A stretch of 64,000 nucleotides of DNA from JOPF136 sp963773835. GTDB lineage: Bacteria > Acidobacteriota > Terriglobia > Acidiferrales > UBA7541. Position 1 is the stretch's first letter; each line of letters opens with the position of its first letter. Location of the stretch: the NCBI GenBank assembly GCA_963773835.1, contig CAVZCQ010000001.1, positions 372,001-436,000 on the forward strand. Reading direction: 5' to 3'. Made by a program: the position numbers and the translations under genes. The notes under the pieces were generated by a model. The model was not told the origin of the DNA. It ran no database searches and worked only from the letters and a program-made list of their open reading frames with translations. Shown piece after piece: positions 25,276 through 33,780 of the stretch.

Positions 25276-26990
25276 GCGATTCCATCGAGATGCACGAGCA
25301 CGACGTGCTGGTGATCGGCGCGGGCGGGGCCGGACTTCGCGCGGCGATCGAAGCGCTGGCGCAGGGCGCGTCGGTGGGAGTGATTTGCAAATCGCTGCTG
25401 GGAAAAGCGCACACGGTGATGGCGGAAGGCGGAATCGCGGCGGCCATGGCCAACGTGGACCCGGCCGACGACTGGCGCACACATTTCCGGGACACGATGC
25501 GCGGGGGCAAACTGCTGAACAACTGGCGCATGGCTCAGCTCCACGCGCAGGAAGCGCCGGAGCGGGTGCGCGAGCTGGAACAATGGGGCGCGCTGTTCGA
25601 CCGCACGCAGGACGGGCGAATCCTGCAGCGCGCGTTCGGCGGGCACACCTTCAAACGGCTCTGTCACGTGGGGGACCGCACCGGGCTGGAGATGATCCGC
25701 ACGCTGCAGGATCGCGGCGTGCAAATGGGATTCGACGTTTACATGGAATGCACCGTCGCGCGGCTGCTGAAAGACGGCGAACGCGTGGCGGGGGCGCTGG
25801 CCTACTGGCGCGAGCAGGGCCGCTTTGTGCAGTTCAAGGCGAAAGCCATCGTGATCGCTACGGGGGGAATCGGCAAAGCCTGGCGGGTCACCTCGAATTC
25901 CTGGGAATACACGGGCGACGGGATGGCGCTGGCCTACGAAGCGGGTGCGGAACTGCTGGATATGGAATTCGTGCAGTTCCATCCCACCGGAATGGTGTGG
26001 CCGCCCGGGGTGCAGGGGATTCTGGTGACGGAGGCGGTGCGCGGCGAAGGCGGGGTGCTGCGGAACCGGCTGGGCGAGCGGTTCATGGAAAAATACGACC
26101 CGAAAAAGTTGGATCTTTCCACCCGCGACGTGGTGGCGCGCGCCATCTACACTGAGGTGCGCGAGGGCCGCGGCACGGAGCACGGCGGAGCGTTTCTGGA
26201 CATCTCGCAGAAGCCGGCCGAATACGTGAAGCGCAAACTTCCCAGCATGTACCACCAGTTCAAAGAGCTCGCGGACGTGGACATCACCAAAGAGCCGATG
26301 GAAGTCGGGCCCACGTGCCACTACATGATGGGAGGCATCCGCGTGGAGGCGGAGACGGCGCGGTCCTCGCTGCCGGGACTGTTTGCCGCGGGGGAAGCGG
26401 CGGCGGGACTGCACGGGGCGAACCGTCTGGGCGGGAATTCACTGTCCGATTTGCTGGTGTTCGGCCGGCGCGCGGGACTGGCCGCGGCCGGGTACGCGAA
26501 GTCGGCGCCTGCTCCGTCGGTGGCGCCCGCGGACGTGGAGGCGGCGCAGCGCGAGGCGCTCGCGCCGTTCGAGCGGCGCGAAGGGGAGAATCCCTACACG
26601 CTGCATCGGGACCTCCAAGTGCTGATGCAGAATCTGGTGGGCATCTTTCGCACGAGAGAGGATTTGGAGAAGGCGCTGGGCGAGCTCGAAACCCTGAAGC
26701 GACGGCTGGCCGGCGTGAGCGTGGAAGGCTCCCGGATGTTCAATCCCGGGTGGCATCTGGCGCTGGAGCTGAAGTCCATGCTCACCGTTTCCGAGGCAGT
26801 GACGCGCGCCGCGATGATGCGGGAAGAGAGCCGCGGCGCCCACAGCCGCATCGAATTCCCCAATAGCGAGGCGGCCTGGGGGAAGAAAAACATCATCGTA
26901 AAGCGCGAGGGGGCGGCCATGGCCCTGCGCCAGCAGCCGGTGGCGGAGATGCCGGAAGAGCTGAAGAAAATACTGGCGGAAGAGAAGTAG
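25272..26990 (+). CDS. sdhA: Succinate dehydrogenase/fumarate reductase flavoprotein subunit
   Basis: A 572-residue FAD subunit. Features are DVLVIGAGGAGLRAA (dinucleotide site), HTVMAEGGIAAAM (covalent-FAD His region), QFHPTGM and HGANRLGGNSL. The start is TTG overlapping the anchor stop (TTGA), with GAGG 5 bases before it; an ATG six codons later is an alternative. It oxidises succinate to fumarate, or the reverse, with SdhB passing electrons to the quinone pool. Direction of physiological use cannot be read from this. Confidence 0.96.
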   Translation: MSDSIEMHEHDVLVIGAGGAGLRAAIEALAQGASVGVICKSLLGKAHTVMAEGGIAAAMANVDPADDWRTHFRDTMRGGKLLNNWRMAQLHAQEAPERVRELEQWGALFDRTQDGRILQRAFGGHTFKRLCHVGDRTGLEMIRTLQDRGVQMGFDVYMECTVARLLKDGERVAGALAYWREQGRFVQFKAKAIVIATGGIGKAWRVTSNSWEYTGDGMALAYEAGAELLDMEFVQFHPTGMVWPPGVQGILVTEAVRGEGGVLRNRLGERFMEKYDPKKLDLSTRDVVARAIYTEVREGRGTEHGGAFLDISQKPAEYVKRKLPSMYHQFKELADVDITKEPMEVGPTCHYMMGGIRVEAETARSSLPGLFAAGEAAAGLHGANRLGGNSLSDLLVFGRRAGLAAAGYAKSAPAPSVAPADVEAAQREALAPFERREGENPYTLHRDLQVLMQNLVGIFRTREDLEKALGELETLKRRLAGVSVEGSRMFNPGWHLALELKSMLTVSEAVTRAAMMREESRGAHSRIEFPNSEAAWGKKNIIVKREGAAMALRQQPVAEMPEELKKILAEEK

Positions 26991-27002
26991 CGGAGGACGG
27001 GG

Positions 27003-27734
27003 ATGCCCGATGCCACGCTGAGGATTTTCCGGGGCGACGCCCGTGGCGGCGCCACCGCCGACTATCGCGTGCCCGTCGGCCCAGGGATGGTGGTGCTCGA
27101 CGCGCTGCATTATATTCAGGGGCATCAGGCCCCCGACCTGGCCGTGCGCTGGAACTGCAAGGCCGGCAAATGCGGTTCCTGCTCCGCAGAAGTCAACGGG
27201 AAGCCGCGGTTGACCTGCAAGACGCGCATGGACGCATTGCCGCTGGACGAACCGATTACGGTCGTACCTATGAAGGCGTTCCCGGTGATCAAAGATCTGG
27301 TGACCGACGTCTCCTGGAATTACAAAGTGAACCGGAAAATTCCGCCGTTCCAGCCGCGGCCGGGCGTGGAATGGAAGTATTCGCAGGAGGACGCCGACCG
27401 CGTGCAGGAATTCCGCAAATGCATCGAATGCTTCCTGTGCCAGAACGTGTGCCACGTGCTGCGGGAGCACCGGCAGCACGAGCAGTTCGGCGGGCCCAGG
27501 TTCTTCGTTCGCGTGGCGGGCCTGGAGATGCATCCGCTGGACGGGGCGGACCGCGCGAGCCTGTTGAAAGACGAGCTGCGCATCTCGCTGTGCAACATCA
27601 CGAAGTGCTGCACGGAGGTGTGTCCGGAGGAGATCCGCATCACGGATAATGCCATCATCCCGCTGAAGGAACGGGTGGTGGACCGCTACTATGATCCGCT
27701 GGTGCGGATCGCGCGTGCGATTTTTGGAGGCTAG
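27003..27734 (+). CDS. sdhB: Succinate dehydrogenase/fumarate reductase iron-sulfur subunit
   Basis: A 243-residue Fe-S subunit. The N-terminal ferredoxin domain has CKAGKCGSC plus a later Cys ([2Fe-2S]). The C-terminal domain has CIECFLCQNVCHV and CNITKCCTEVCP for the [4Fe-4S] and [3Fe-4S] clusters. It is 12 bases after sdhA with GGAGG upstream. It completes a three-gene anchor-A-B operon with this order, typical of actinobacterial-type Sdh1. Confidence 0.96.
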   Translation: MPDATLRIFRGDARGGATADYRVPVGPGMVVLDALHYIQGHQAPDLAVRWNCKAGKCGSCSAEVNGKPRLTCKTRMDALPLDEPITVVPMKAFPVIKDLVTDVSWNYKVNRKIPPFQPRPGVEWKYSQEDADRVQEFRKCIECFLCQNVCHVLREHRQHEQFGGPRFFVRVAGLEMHPLDGADRASLLKDELRISLCNITKCCTEVCPEEIRITDNAIIPLKERVVDRYYDPLVRIARAIFGG

Positions 27735-27791
27735 AAAGGCTCAGCGGTTTGGCCCCCGGAGCGGAATTGCGCCGCGGGGCAGGGAGGCTCT

Positions 27792-28298
27792 ATGAGCTAC
27801 GAGCTGAAATCCATCTCGAAGTCGGGGATCGACGAGGCCATTTCCAAGGCCGAACTCTATCGGTACCTGAACGAGCCGGAGGAGACGGAATCCATCTGCC
27901 ACGACATTTTGGCCATCGACTCCGGCCATCAGGTGGCGTTGCGAATGCTGGGTATGGCGATCACGGATCAATTTGACGGGAGCGGTGGGGATCGTTTTGC
28001 CGAAGCGGAGACGATCCTGCGCCGGCTGAGCGACCGGTACGAGCAGCTCTACTACCTGGGCATCCTGCAGGAGCGGCGGGCGAAGGCGCTGCTGCGCGCC
28101 GGGCGTGCTCCGCACACGCTGCTGCCGTTCTTCGAAGAGGCGCTGCGGTGTTTTTCGCGGGCTGGGGACATCCGGCCGAAGGGGAACGACGACGCGATCC
28201 TGCGCTGGAACCGGTGCGTGCGCATCCTGCAAAGCAATCCGGAGTTCGCGGCCGAGGAACACATGGTTATCGAGGACCACGACAGCCCGCCGGTCTGA
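27792..28298 (+). CDS. TPR-like helical protein
   Basis: A 168-residue all-helical protein following sdhB with its own AGGGAGG site. ISKAELYRYLNEPEETESICHDILAI and later HQVALRMLGMAITDQF, LLPFFEEALRCFSRAGDIRP fit TPR-type alternating helices of 34 residues, about three repeats. TPR proteins mediate protein contacts. No catalytic feature is present. Role with SDH is possible by position but unproven. Confidence 0.75.
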   Translation: MSYELKSISKSGIDEAISKAELYRYLNEPEETESICHDILAIDSGHQVALRMLGMAITDQFDGSGGDRFAEAETILRRLSDRYEQLYYLGILQERRAKALLRAGRAPHTLLPFFEEALRCFSRAGDIRPKGNDDAILRWNRCVRILQSNPEFAAEEHMVIEDHDSPPV

Positions 28299-28459
28299 GC
28301 CATTCAGGACTGCCCGCTCTTCCCCCCGCTGCCATCCCTCCGGCTGAGGATCGCCCAGCCCCTGCGTGTTCGTTTTGTTCCAGGCCGTCGATCCGTGCAA
28401 GACGGCGCGCCGACGAGGCTCCATAGTGCGCAGCTGGAACGCACGGAGGCAGGAACATC

Positions 28460-29209
28460 ATGAGGCGACGGCAATTCCTGGACGGCACGGTGAGGCTAGG
28501 CACGGCAGCGGGCATCAGCGCGCTGCTCCCGCGCGCTGCTGGTGCCGCGACTGAGGAGCAGGCCCGGGCCGCGGCCGGGGAAACGAAGATCCGGAGGATA
28601 GCGCCTCCGCCCTCCGGATACATCTACGTCGCTTTTGTAGTTTCGGCGGAGACGGCGCTTATCGACCTGGCCGGGCCGTGGGAAGTGTTTTCCGACACCG
28701 TAGTGGAAGGCCGGGGCCCGAACGGAAAATCCTGGCCCTTCTGGTGTTTCACCGTTTCCGACAAGATCGAAATCTTCGAGGCGGGAGGAGGACTGAAAGT
28801 CCTGCCCGATTACACGTTCAAGAGCGCGGCCACGCCGCACGTGATCGTGATCCCCGCGCAGTCGGGGCGCTCCGACGCCATGTTGGAATGGCTTCGCAAA
28901 CAGAGCCAGGCGGCGGACGTCACCATGTCCGTTTGCACCGGCGCGTTCGTCCTCGGAAGGGCCGGCCTGCTCGACGGCCTGCGCACGACCACGCATCACC
29001 AGGCCTACGACCGGTTTGCCCAGCAGTTTCCCAAAGCGGTCCTCGAGCGCGGCGTGAGGTTCGTCGAGAACGACAAGATTTCATCGTCCGGGGGTCTCTC
29101 GTCCGGAATCGATCTGGCGCTGCACGTGGTGGAGCGGTACTTCGGGCACGATGTGGCCCAAACAACCGCGGATTACATGGAGTACCAGGGGCAGGGGTGG
29201 AAGGTCTGA
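28460..29209 (+). CDS. Tat-exported DJ-1/PfpI family protein
   Basis: A 249-residue protein starting MRRRQFLDGTVRLGTAAG, with a twin-arginine signal (RRRQF), preceded by GGAGG. The mature domain is a DJ-1/PfpI-like fold: VSAETALIDLAGPWEVF, then VCTGAFVLGRAGLLDG with the nucleophile-elbow Cys. It resembles the N-terminal sensor half of AraC-type GlxA regulators but has no DNA-binding domain. Exported members of this family are uncharacterised; isonitrile hydratase-like or protease-like activity is conceivable but unproven. It is probably folded before transport. Confidence 0.88.
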   Translation: MRRRQFLDGTVRLGTAAGISALLPRAAGAATEEQARAAAGETKIRRIAPPPSGYIYVAFVVSAETALIDLAGPWEVFSDTVVEGRGPNGKSWPFWCFTVSDKIEIFEAGGGLKVLPDYTFKSAATPHVIVIPAQSGRSDAMLEWLRKQSQAADVTMSVCTGAFVLGRAGLLDGLRTTTHHQAYDRFAQQFPKAVLERGVRFVENDKISSSGGLSSGIDLALHVVERYFGHDVAQTTADYMEYQGQGWKV

Positions 29210-29239
29210 ACGGCACTGAAGATCAAGAACAGGAGCCTC

Positions 29240-29263
29240 ACGCAAAGACGCGAAGTCGCAAAG
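29240..29263. repeat. Octamer tandem repeat
   Basis: Three units, ACGCAAAG, ACGCGAAG and TCGCAAAG. The unit is distinct from the heptamers. Confidence 0.6.
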
Positions 29264-29400
29264 TGCCGCTAAGAAGAGGAGAGAGCAGAAGACGAATCGT
29301 GGGGGCAGGGCACTGCTGTGTTTTCCCTGCATGGGGACTGCAAAACGCCGCAAGCGGCTGCACGAGCGGCCGGGAGCGACGCAATGCGGGCAGTGAAGGC

Positions 29401-29421
29401 ACGGCAGTGCCGTACCCCTAC
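29401..29421 (-). repeat. REP-like hairpin with GTAG foot
   Basis: ACGGCA and TGCCGT pair around G, followed by ACCCCTAC. On the minus strand it begins GTAGGGGT, similar to the palindrome at 58546-58573. Confidence 0.5.
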
Positions 29422-29517
29422 GGGCGCTCGGGGCGTGAATGGCGATTCGCGTGACGCCGGTGGCGCCGGAGAGGCGGTTTCCAGATTGGGGCCGGGGTTT
29501 GGCCCTGGAGGTAATCC

Positions 29518-30144
29518 ATGCGCAGATTGCTTGTACCCATGCTTGTACTCGCAAGCAGCACCGCCATGCACGGCCAGACAAATACTCCCAAAGCGGCTTA
29601 TGACTTCTCCCTGCCGCGGGAGGAAAGAATCAAATTGGCGGAGAGCGCCGCCCCGCCTGAGATATCAGGCAAAGCCACCGTGTATCTGCTGGAGCGGACG
29701 GGTTATGTGAAGGTCCGGGAGGGCACGAACGGATTTTCCTGCATCGTGGACCGCCAGAGCCCGCTCAACCTGGAGCCGAGTTGCTTTGACGCGGAGGGGA
29801 GCGCCACCACCCTGCTGACCAGGCTGTATGCGGAGGAGCAGCGAGGCAAGGGGAAGAGCGAAGAACAAATCAACGCGGAGATCGAAGAGGGTTACAAGAC
29901 GGGGAAATTCCTGGCGCCGAGAAAACCGGGAATCGTGTACATGATGTCCGACCAGGGCTATATCCTGATTCCCAGCGCCAACCGGCTGTATCACCTTCCT
30001 GCCCATCTGATGTTCTATGCTCCCTACGCGACGGACAAAGATATCGGATCGCCAGCACCAGCTCCGGGCATGCCGCGCGTGATTCGAGGCGGGCAACCCG
30101 ATGCCTACATCATCGTCATACCCGTAACGCACGAAGCGCATTAG
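29518..30144 (+). CDS. Exported protein of unknown function
   Basis: A 208-residue protein with a signal peptide (LLVPMLVLASSTAMHGQ) and GGAGG upstream. The mature part has a compact beta-rich region (ATVYLLERTGYVKVREGTNG; FSCIVDRQSPLNLEPSCFD) with two cysteines that could form a disulfide. No family is recognised. It is followed convergently by the AraC regulator. Confidence 0.75.
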   Translation: MRRLLVPMLVLASSTAMHGQTNTPKAAYDFSLPREERIKLAESAAPPEISGKATVYLLERTGYVKVREGTNGFSCIVDRQSPLNLEPSCFDAEGSATTLLTRLYAEEQRGKGKSEEQINAEIEEGYKTGKFLAPRKPGIVYMMSDQGYILIPSANRLYHLPAHLMFYAPYATDKDIGSPAPAPGMPRVIRGGQPDAYIIVIPVTHEAH

Positions 30145-30189
30145 GGGGACGATTTCGCGCTGAACGGGCTGTGGGCGGGCTTCCTGCTA

Positions 30190-31020
30190 TCAGCTGGGCG
30201 GTGAAGGAACGGCGTGACTCGCCCGGAATTTTGCCGGCGTCGTGCCGGTGAGCGTGCGGAAAACCCGGGTGAAGTGGCTTTGGTCCGCGAAACCGGCAGC
30301 CAGCGAGAGGTCGGAGAGCGAAACATCCCTGGCGAGCTGCTCCATCGCGTACTGGACGCGAAGCTCGTTGACGTATTCCCCTACTGTCTGCCCATATTTC
30401 CGGCGGAACACACGCGAGAGGTGCGCCGGATGCACGCACACCTGTCGCGCGATCTCTCCGAGCGTCAGGCTGCGCTGGAATTCCGCGCGGAGCAACTCCA
30501 CAGCGGAGGCGAGCCAACGTGGTTCGACGGTTTCGCCACCCGGGCGGCGGCGCGAAACCTCGGCCAGCATTTCCAGCAGGATTCCTTCAATCGTGAGCCG
30601 CGAAGCAGCATCGCGCTGCCGGTATTCCCGGCGCAAACGCGCGGCCAGCCAGGCGAGCGAGCCTCCGGGGCGGTAATGTGAGTACGTGGGGGGCGGGGCG
30701 ACGTCGCGCACCCGCTCCAGCCACGCGCTTTCCAGTTCGATGGCGAAGAGGCGGCCGCCGCACCTGCCAATCTCGCCGCAGTGCACGGTGCCCGGCGGAT
30801 GGAACGCGACGGAGCGCAGGCCATAGTGGATGGTCTGCCGCCCGAACGTCTCGCTGTAGCTGCCGCCGACCAGAAGGCTGAAGTAACACGCATCGTGGCT
30901 GTGCAGGGGCACGCGGCGCGGTTTCGGGTGGCACACTTCAGAAATGGTGGCGCCCGCGCACACGAATTTGCGGGTGACGCTACCGAAAAACTGACCGGGT
31001 TTGAGCGCAGTAGCCGTCAT
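30190..31020 (-). CDS. AraC-family transcriptional regulator
   Basis: A 276-residue regulator. The N-terminal half is a cupin-like sensor (PLHSHDACYFSLLVGGSYSE, FHPPGTVH). The C-terminal half is a double HTH: SLTLGEIARQVCVHPAHLSRVFRRKYGQ and SLSDLSLAAGFADQSHFTRVFR. The ligand is unknown. The ATG beginning MTATALKPG was chosen because the longer upstream reading looks like non-coding DNA. It may control its own or the adjacent exported gene, but no operator is evident. Confidence 0.92.
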   Translation of the reverse strand: MTATALKPGQFFGSVTRKFVCAGATISEVCHPKPRRVPLHSHDACYFSLLVGGSYSETFGRQTIHYGLRSVAFHPPGTVHCGEIGRCGGRLFAIELESAWLERVRDVAPPPTYSHYRPGGSLAWLAARLRREYRQRDAASRLTIEGILLEMLAEVSRRRPGGETVEPRWLASAVELLRAEFQRSLTLGEIARQVCVHPAHLSRVFRRKYGQTVGEYVNELRVQYAMEQLARDVSLSDLSLAAGFADQSHFTRVFRTLTGTTPAKFRASHAVPSPPS

Positions 31021-31447
31021 GAGAAAGGGCCATGCCGTTATGCATCCGCCGCCGCCCGCGCGCGTCGCCGAGCGCGCGGAGTCAGGTGCCCCCCACGGAC
31101 GTACGGGCCCCCGGCCCGCAACGCCTCCACGCGCCGCGGACTTATGTCTCACAAGACGCGGTGGGGAGGCTATGGGTTTCCTGCACATCCGACGGCGGGG
31201 CTGCGGGGATGCCGAACAGCCGCTCGTTGTCTTTCCGGCAGGGCGGCGCATGGGAGGCGGCCCGGCTCCTCCCCCCCTCCGCCGGGCGGAAAGCTCACAC
31301 CACCGCTTCGGACTGATGCATTTCAACCTCAGGGGGTAACGATGTACCTTTCCAATTCCACGGCTGAGGCTCATTTGACAGCGCTGAGGCATGCCTGTAA
31401 ACTACGGGTTTTCGCAGGCGGTGTTTTTGCCGCTCGTAGGGCCGCAG
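31021..31447. other. Intergenic region upstream of the DksA/TraR gene
   Basis: GC-rich DNA with no supported gene. The right end contains the promoter listed below. Confidence 0.4.
31375..31403 (+). promoter_or_regulatory. Sigma70-type promoter of the DksA/TraR gene
   Basis: TTGACA (31375-31380) and TAAACT (31398-31403) are 17 bases apart. The predicted start lies near 31410, leaving a leader of about 38 bases before the ATG at 31448. It makes an alternative start at 31391 untenable. Confidence 0.65.
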
Positions 31448-31801
31448 ATGGAAAAGAAACGCCTCGACTACTACCGGAAGAAGCTGCAGGGACGTCGCGA
31501 TGAGCTGATGAGGTCCATTGCGCGGACAGAGGAAGCGGGACGGCAGGCGGACGAAGATACGACCGTAGACCTGGCCGACAAAGCCGCAAACTCCTATACA
31601 AAGGAATTCCTGTTCGGGCAGACGGATACGGACCGCACGACCCTGCAGCTCATTGAAGCCGCGCTGGCGCGCATGAAGGCCGGCTCGTACGGGCTGTGTG
31701 CCAGTTGCGAGAACGAGATTCAGGTGAAACGGCTGGATGCCGTGCCGTGGACAAAGCATTGTCTGGCCTGCCAGGAGAAGCAAGAGAAGGGCATGCTGTA
31801 G
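31448..31801 (+). CDS. DksA/TraR-family zinc-finger protein
   Basis: A 117-residue protein. The N-terminal half is a coiled coil (KKRLDYYRKKLQGRRDELMRSI). The C-terminal zinc finger is CASC...CLAC (YGLCASCENEIQVKRLDAVP), the DksA/TraR signature. DksA proteins enter the RNA polymerase secondary channel and modulate promoters with ppGpp. This protein lacks the usual DxxDxA coiled-coil tip, instead having DEDTTVDLADKA, so its activity may differ. It has its own clear promoter. Confidence 0.92.
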   Translation: MEKKRLDYYRKKLQGRRDELMRSIARTEEAGRQADEDTTVDLADKAANSYTKEFLFGQTDTDRTTLQLIEAALARMKAGSYGLCASCENEIQVKRLDAVPWTKHCLACQEKQEKGML

Positions 31802-31822
31802 AGGAGAAAAGCGAAACTCGAA

Positions 31823-31838
31823 TCCCGAAGGTTCGGGA
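31823..31838. repeat. Palindrome of the CCCGAAGCTTCGGG family
   Basis: TCCCGAAGGTTCGGGA, in the gap after the DksA/TraR gene. The preceding GCGAAACTCGAA (31811-31822) is also found inverted near 57745. Confidence 0.6.
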
Positions 31839-32001
31839 CGAAAATCGAAGAACGGGGATGGGGCGGAGGCCGGATCGAGGCTTCGCCCCTTTTTTGTTGC
31901 CGCGCCGGCATCACTGCTTCGAGGGCCTGCCGAATAGGTTGCTTTTGGTTATCTTCCTTTCGTGCTAAATAGGGAGCCGCTTTCCTCTCAGGCGGGCGGG
32001 A

Positions 32002-32805
32002 ATGGACAGCAAATGGGCGGCGCGGCTGGCATCTGCCGCGCGCGGAATGGTTCGCGAGGCGGCCGGGGGGCTGGTGGCGCTCTGCTTTCCGGATGAATGC
32101 CGGGTGTGCGCGCGTGCGCTGGAGGAACCCAGCCGGGTGCCCGTGTGCGGCACGTGTCTGGGCTCCTTCCGCGTGATTACGGCTCCGTATTGTGGCATCT
32201 GCGGGCGGCCTATGGTAGCCGGGGCGCATGTGGGAGAGGCAGGGCCGGTGTGCGCGCTGTGCCGGCGTGGTGTGTATTCGTTCGATCTGGCGAGGAGCTA
32301 CGCGGCGTATGACGATGCCCTGCTGCGGACGATCACCCTGCTGAAGTACGAGGCCATCCGGCCCTTGGCGCGCCGGCTGGGGGAGCGCCTGGCGGAAGTG
32401 GCGCGCGCCGATCCCGCGGTTGGAGTTCCGGACGTAGTGGTACCTGTGCCATTGCATCCCGACCGGCAGAGGGAGAGGGGATTCAACCAGGCGGAGTTGC
32501 TGGCCCGCGGGGTGGCGTCGCGGCTGGGCCTGCCTATGGAGGCGGAGGCATTGGAGCGGAGAAAGCCGCGGCCGCCGAAACTGAAACTCTCTCGTCACGA
32601 GCGGTGGCACGCCGCGCGTGGCGCCTACGCGGCTGTAACAGGAAGGCAATTTGACAATCGGCGGGTGTTGCTGGTAGATGATGTATTTACGACCGGCGCG
32701 ACGCTGGATGCCTGCGCGCGGGCGCTCCATGAGGCCGGCGCCGCGCATGTGACGGCGCTGACGGTTGCGCGAGTGGTGGATGCCTGGACCGGATCCCTGC
32801 CGTAG
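32002..32805 (+). CDS. comF: ComF-family phosphoribosyltransferase-like protein
   Basis: A 267-residue protein. The N-terminal zinc-finger region has four CxxC pairs (CRVC, CGTC, CGIC, CALC). The PRTase domain has VPVPLHPDRQRERGFNQAELLA and the phosphoribosyl loop VLLVDDVFTTGATL. ComF supports uptake of single-stranded DNA in competent bacteria, and the family includes uncharacterised homologues. Competence is not implied without other com genes. Confidence 0.94.
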   Translation: MDSKWAARLASAARGMVREAAGGLVALCFPDECRVCARALEEPSRVPVCGTCLGSFRVITAPYCGICGRPMVAGAHVGEAGPVCALCRRGVYSFDLARSYAAYDDALLRTITLLKYEAIRPLARRLGERLAEVARADPAVGVPDVVVPVPLHPDRQRERGFNQAELLARGVASRLGLPMEAEALERRKPRPPKLKLSRHERWHAARGAYAAVTGRQFDNRRVLLVDDVFTTGATLDACARALHEAGAAHVTALTVARVVDAWTGSLP

Positions 32806-32870
32806 TGCGCCGGGAGCCCGCCCCGGCCGCCGAGGGATGTTCTCCGGTCCCCGGCGCGCATCTAAAGACT

Positions 32871-33506
32871 ATGAGGCCGTACCGCTACAAGCCGCTCTCC
32901 AGGCTGCCGGAAGTCGGCGGGGAGTCCCGCGCCCGGCTGCGTTCCTCGGTGGCGGCGGGGGCCGCGCCGGAGGCGGTTCCGGTCCGGCGATCCGTTCTGC
33001 AAGAGCCCGTGCTGGTGCTGAATTCGACGTACGAGCCGATCCACGTGACGGCGGTCCGGCGCGCTCTGGTGCTGATGCTGAAGGGCGTGGCGCAGATGGA
33101 AGAAACCGGCCCGGCGCGCGTGCATTCGGCGCGGGAGGCGCTGCCGGTGCCTTCGGTGATTCGTCTGCTGACGTACCGGCATATTCCCCAGCAGACGCGA
33201 GCACTGTCGCGGAAGAACATCCTGCTGCGCGACCGCTATACCTGCCAGTTCTGCGGGAAGCAGTTTTCTTCCTCGGACCTGACGCTGGACCACGTGATGC
33301 CGCGTTCGCGGGGCGGGCCGACGTCGTGGGAAAACCTGGTGGCCTGCTGCTACGAGTGCAATAACCGCAAGGGCGACCGCACGCCGGAAGAGGCGGGGAT
33401 TCAACTGGAACGGCGGCCGCGTCCATTCACGCTGCACACCTCGCGGCAGTTGATGCGGTTGATGGGGCGCCACGACGAAAAGTGGCGGAAGTACCTTTTC
33501 TTCTAA
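32871..33506 (+). CDS. HNH endonuclease family protein
   Basis: A 211-residue protein. The HNH core is TCQFCG...LTLDHVMPRSRGG...NLVACCYECNNRKG, with zinc-binding CxxC pairs flanking the HNH residues. An N-terminal domain (VLVLNSTYEPIHVTAVRRAL) is typical of this HNH family. The first possible start is a GTG overlapping the comF stop; the ATG at the chosen site is preferred because the added N-terminus looks unstructured. It probably nicks or cuts DNA, or is an orphan repair nuclease. The function is unproven. Confidence 0.87.
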   Translation: MRPYRYKPLSRLPEVGGESRARLRSSVAAGAAPEAVPVRRSVLQEPVLVLNSTYEPIHVTAVRRALVLMLKGVAQMEETGPARVHSAREALPVPSVIRLLTYRHIPQQTRALSRKNILLRDRYTCQFCGKQFSSSDLTLDHVMPRSRGGPTSWENLVACCYECNNRKGDRTPEEAGIQLERRPRPFTLHTSRQLMRLMGRHDEKWRKYLFF

Positions 33507-33599
33507 ACCTTACCGGCAACCGGGAGAGTTGAAAAATCACTGGCAACTTTTTCGGAGTTCGTGCATCCTAATAACAAGTACCACCCAAGACCACCCCGG

Positions 33600-33637
33600 G
33601 AAGCAGCGTTGGCTCCGCCAAGGCTGCTTCTTTTTTT
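33600..33637 (+). terminator. Rho-independent terminator after the HNH gene
   Basis: GAAGCAGC and GCTGCTTC form the stem, extended by TTGGC with GCCAA around TCC; seven Ts follow directly. It closes the comF-HNH transcript. Confidence 0.9.
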
Positions 33638-33744
33638 ATGGGGACTTTTTTTGCGGGCTGGACAGATCCGTCTGAGGTCGGGAAAGGTCCCGGCGGCCGG
33701 CGAGTCTCGACGGAGGACGTTGGGATGCAGACGGCTCGACTTCG

Positions 33745-33770
33745 GCGCCCCGACACTGAAGTCGGGGCGC
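33745..33770. repeat. Hairpin near the 3' end of the nuclease-like gene
   Basis: GCGCCCCGAC and GTCGGGGCGC form a 10-bp stem around ACTGAA, 10 bases beyond the downstream end of the minus-strand gene. It could stabilise or terminate that transcript. Confidence 0.55.
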
Positions 33771-33780
33771 AAAGGACGCG

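Larger units (their letters stand above)
29210..29517. other. Intergenic region with octamer repeat and REP-like hairpin
   Basis: No gene is supported here. Short repeats are listed separately. The right end carries GGAGG for the next gene. Confidence 0.45.

Noticed and set aside
31391..31447. An upstream ATG for the DksA/TraR gene
   Set aside because: It would start between the -35 and -10 of a good promoter, so it is not transcribed.
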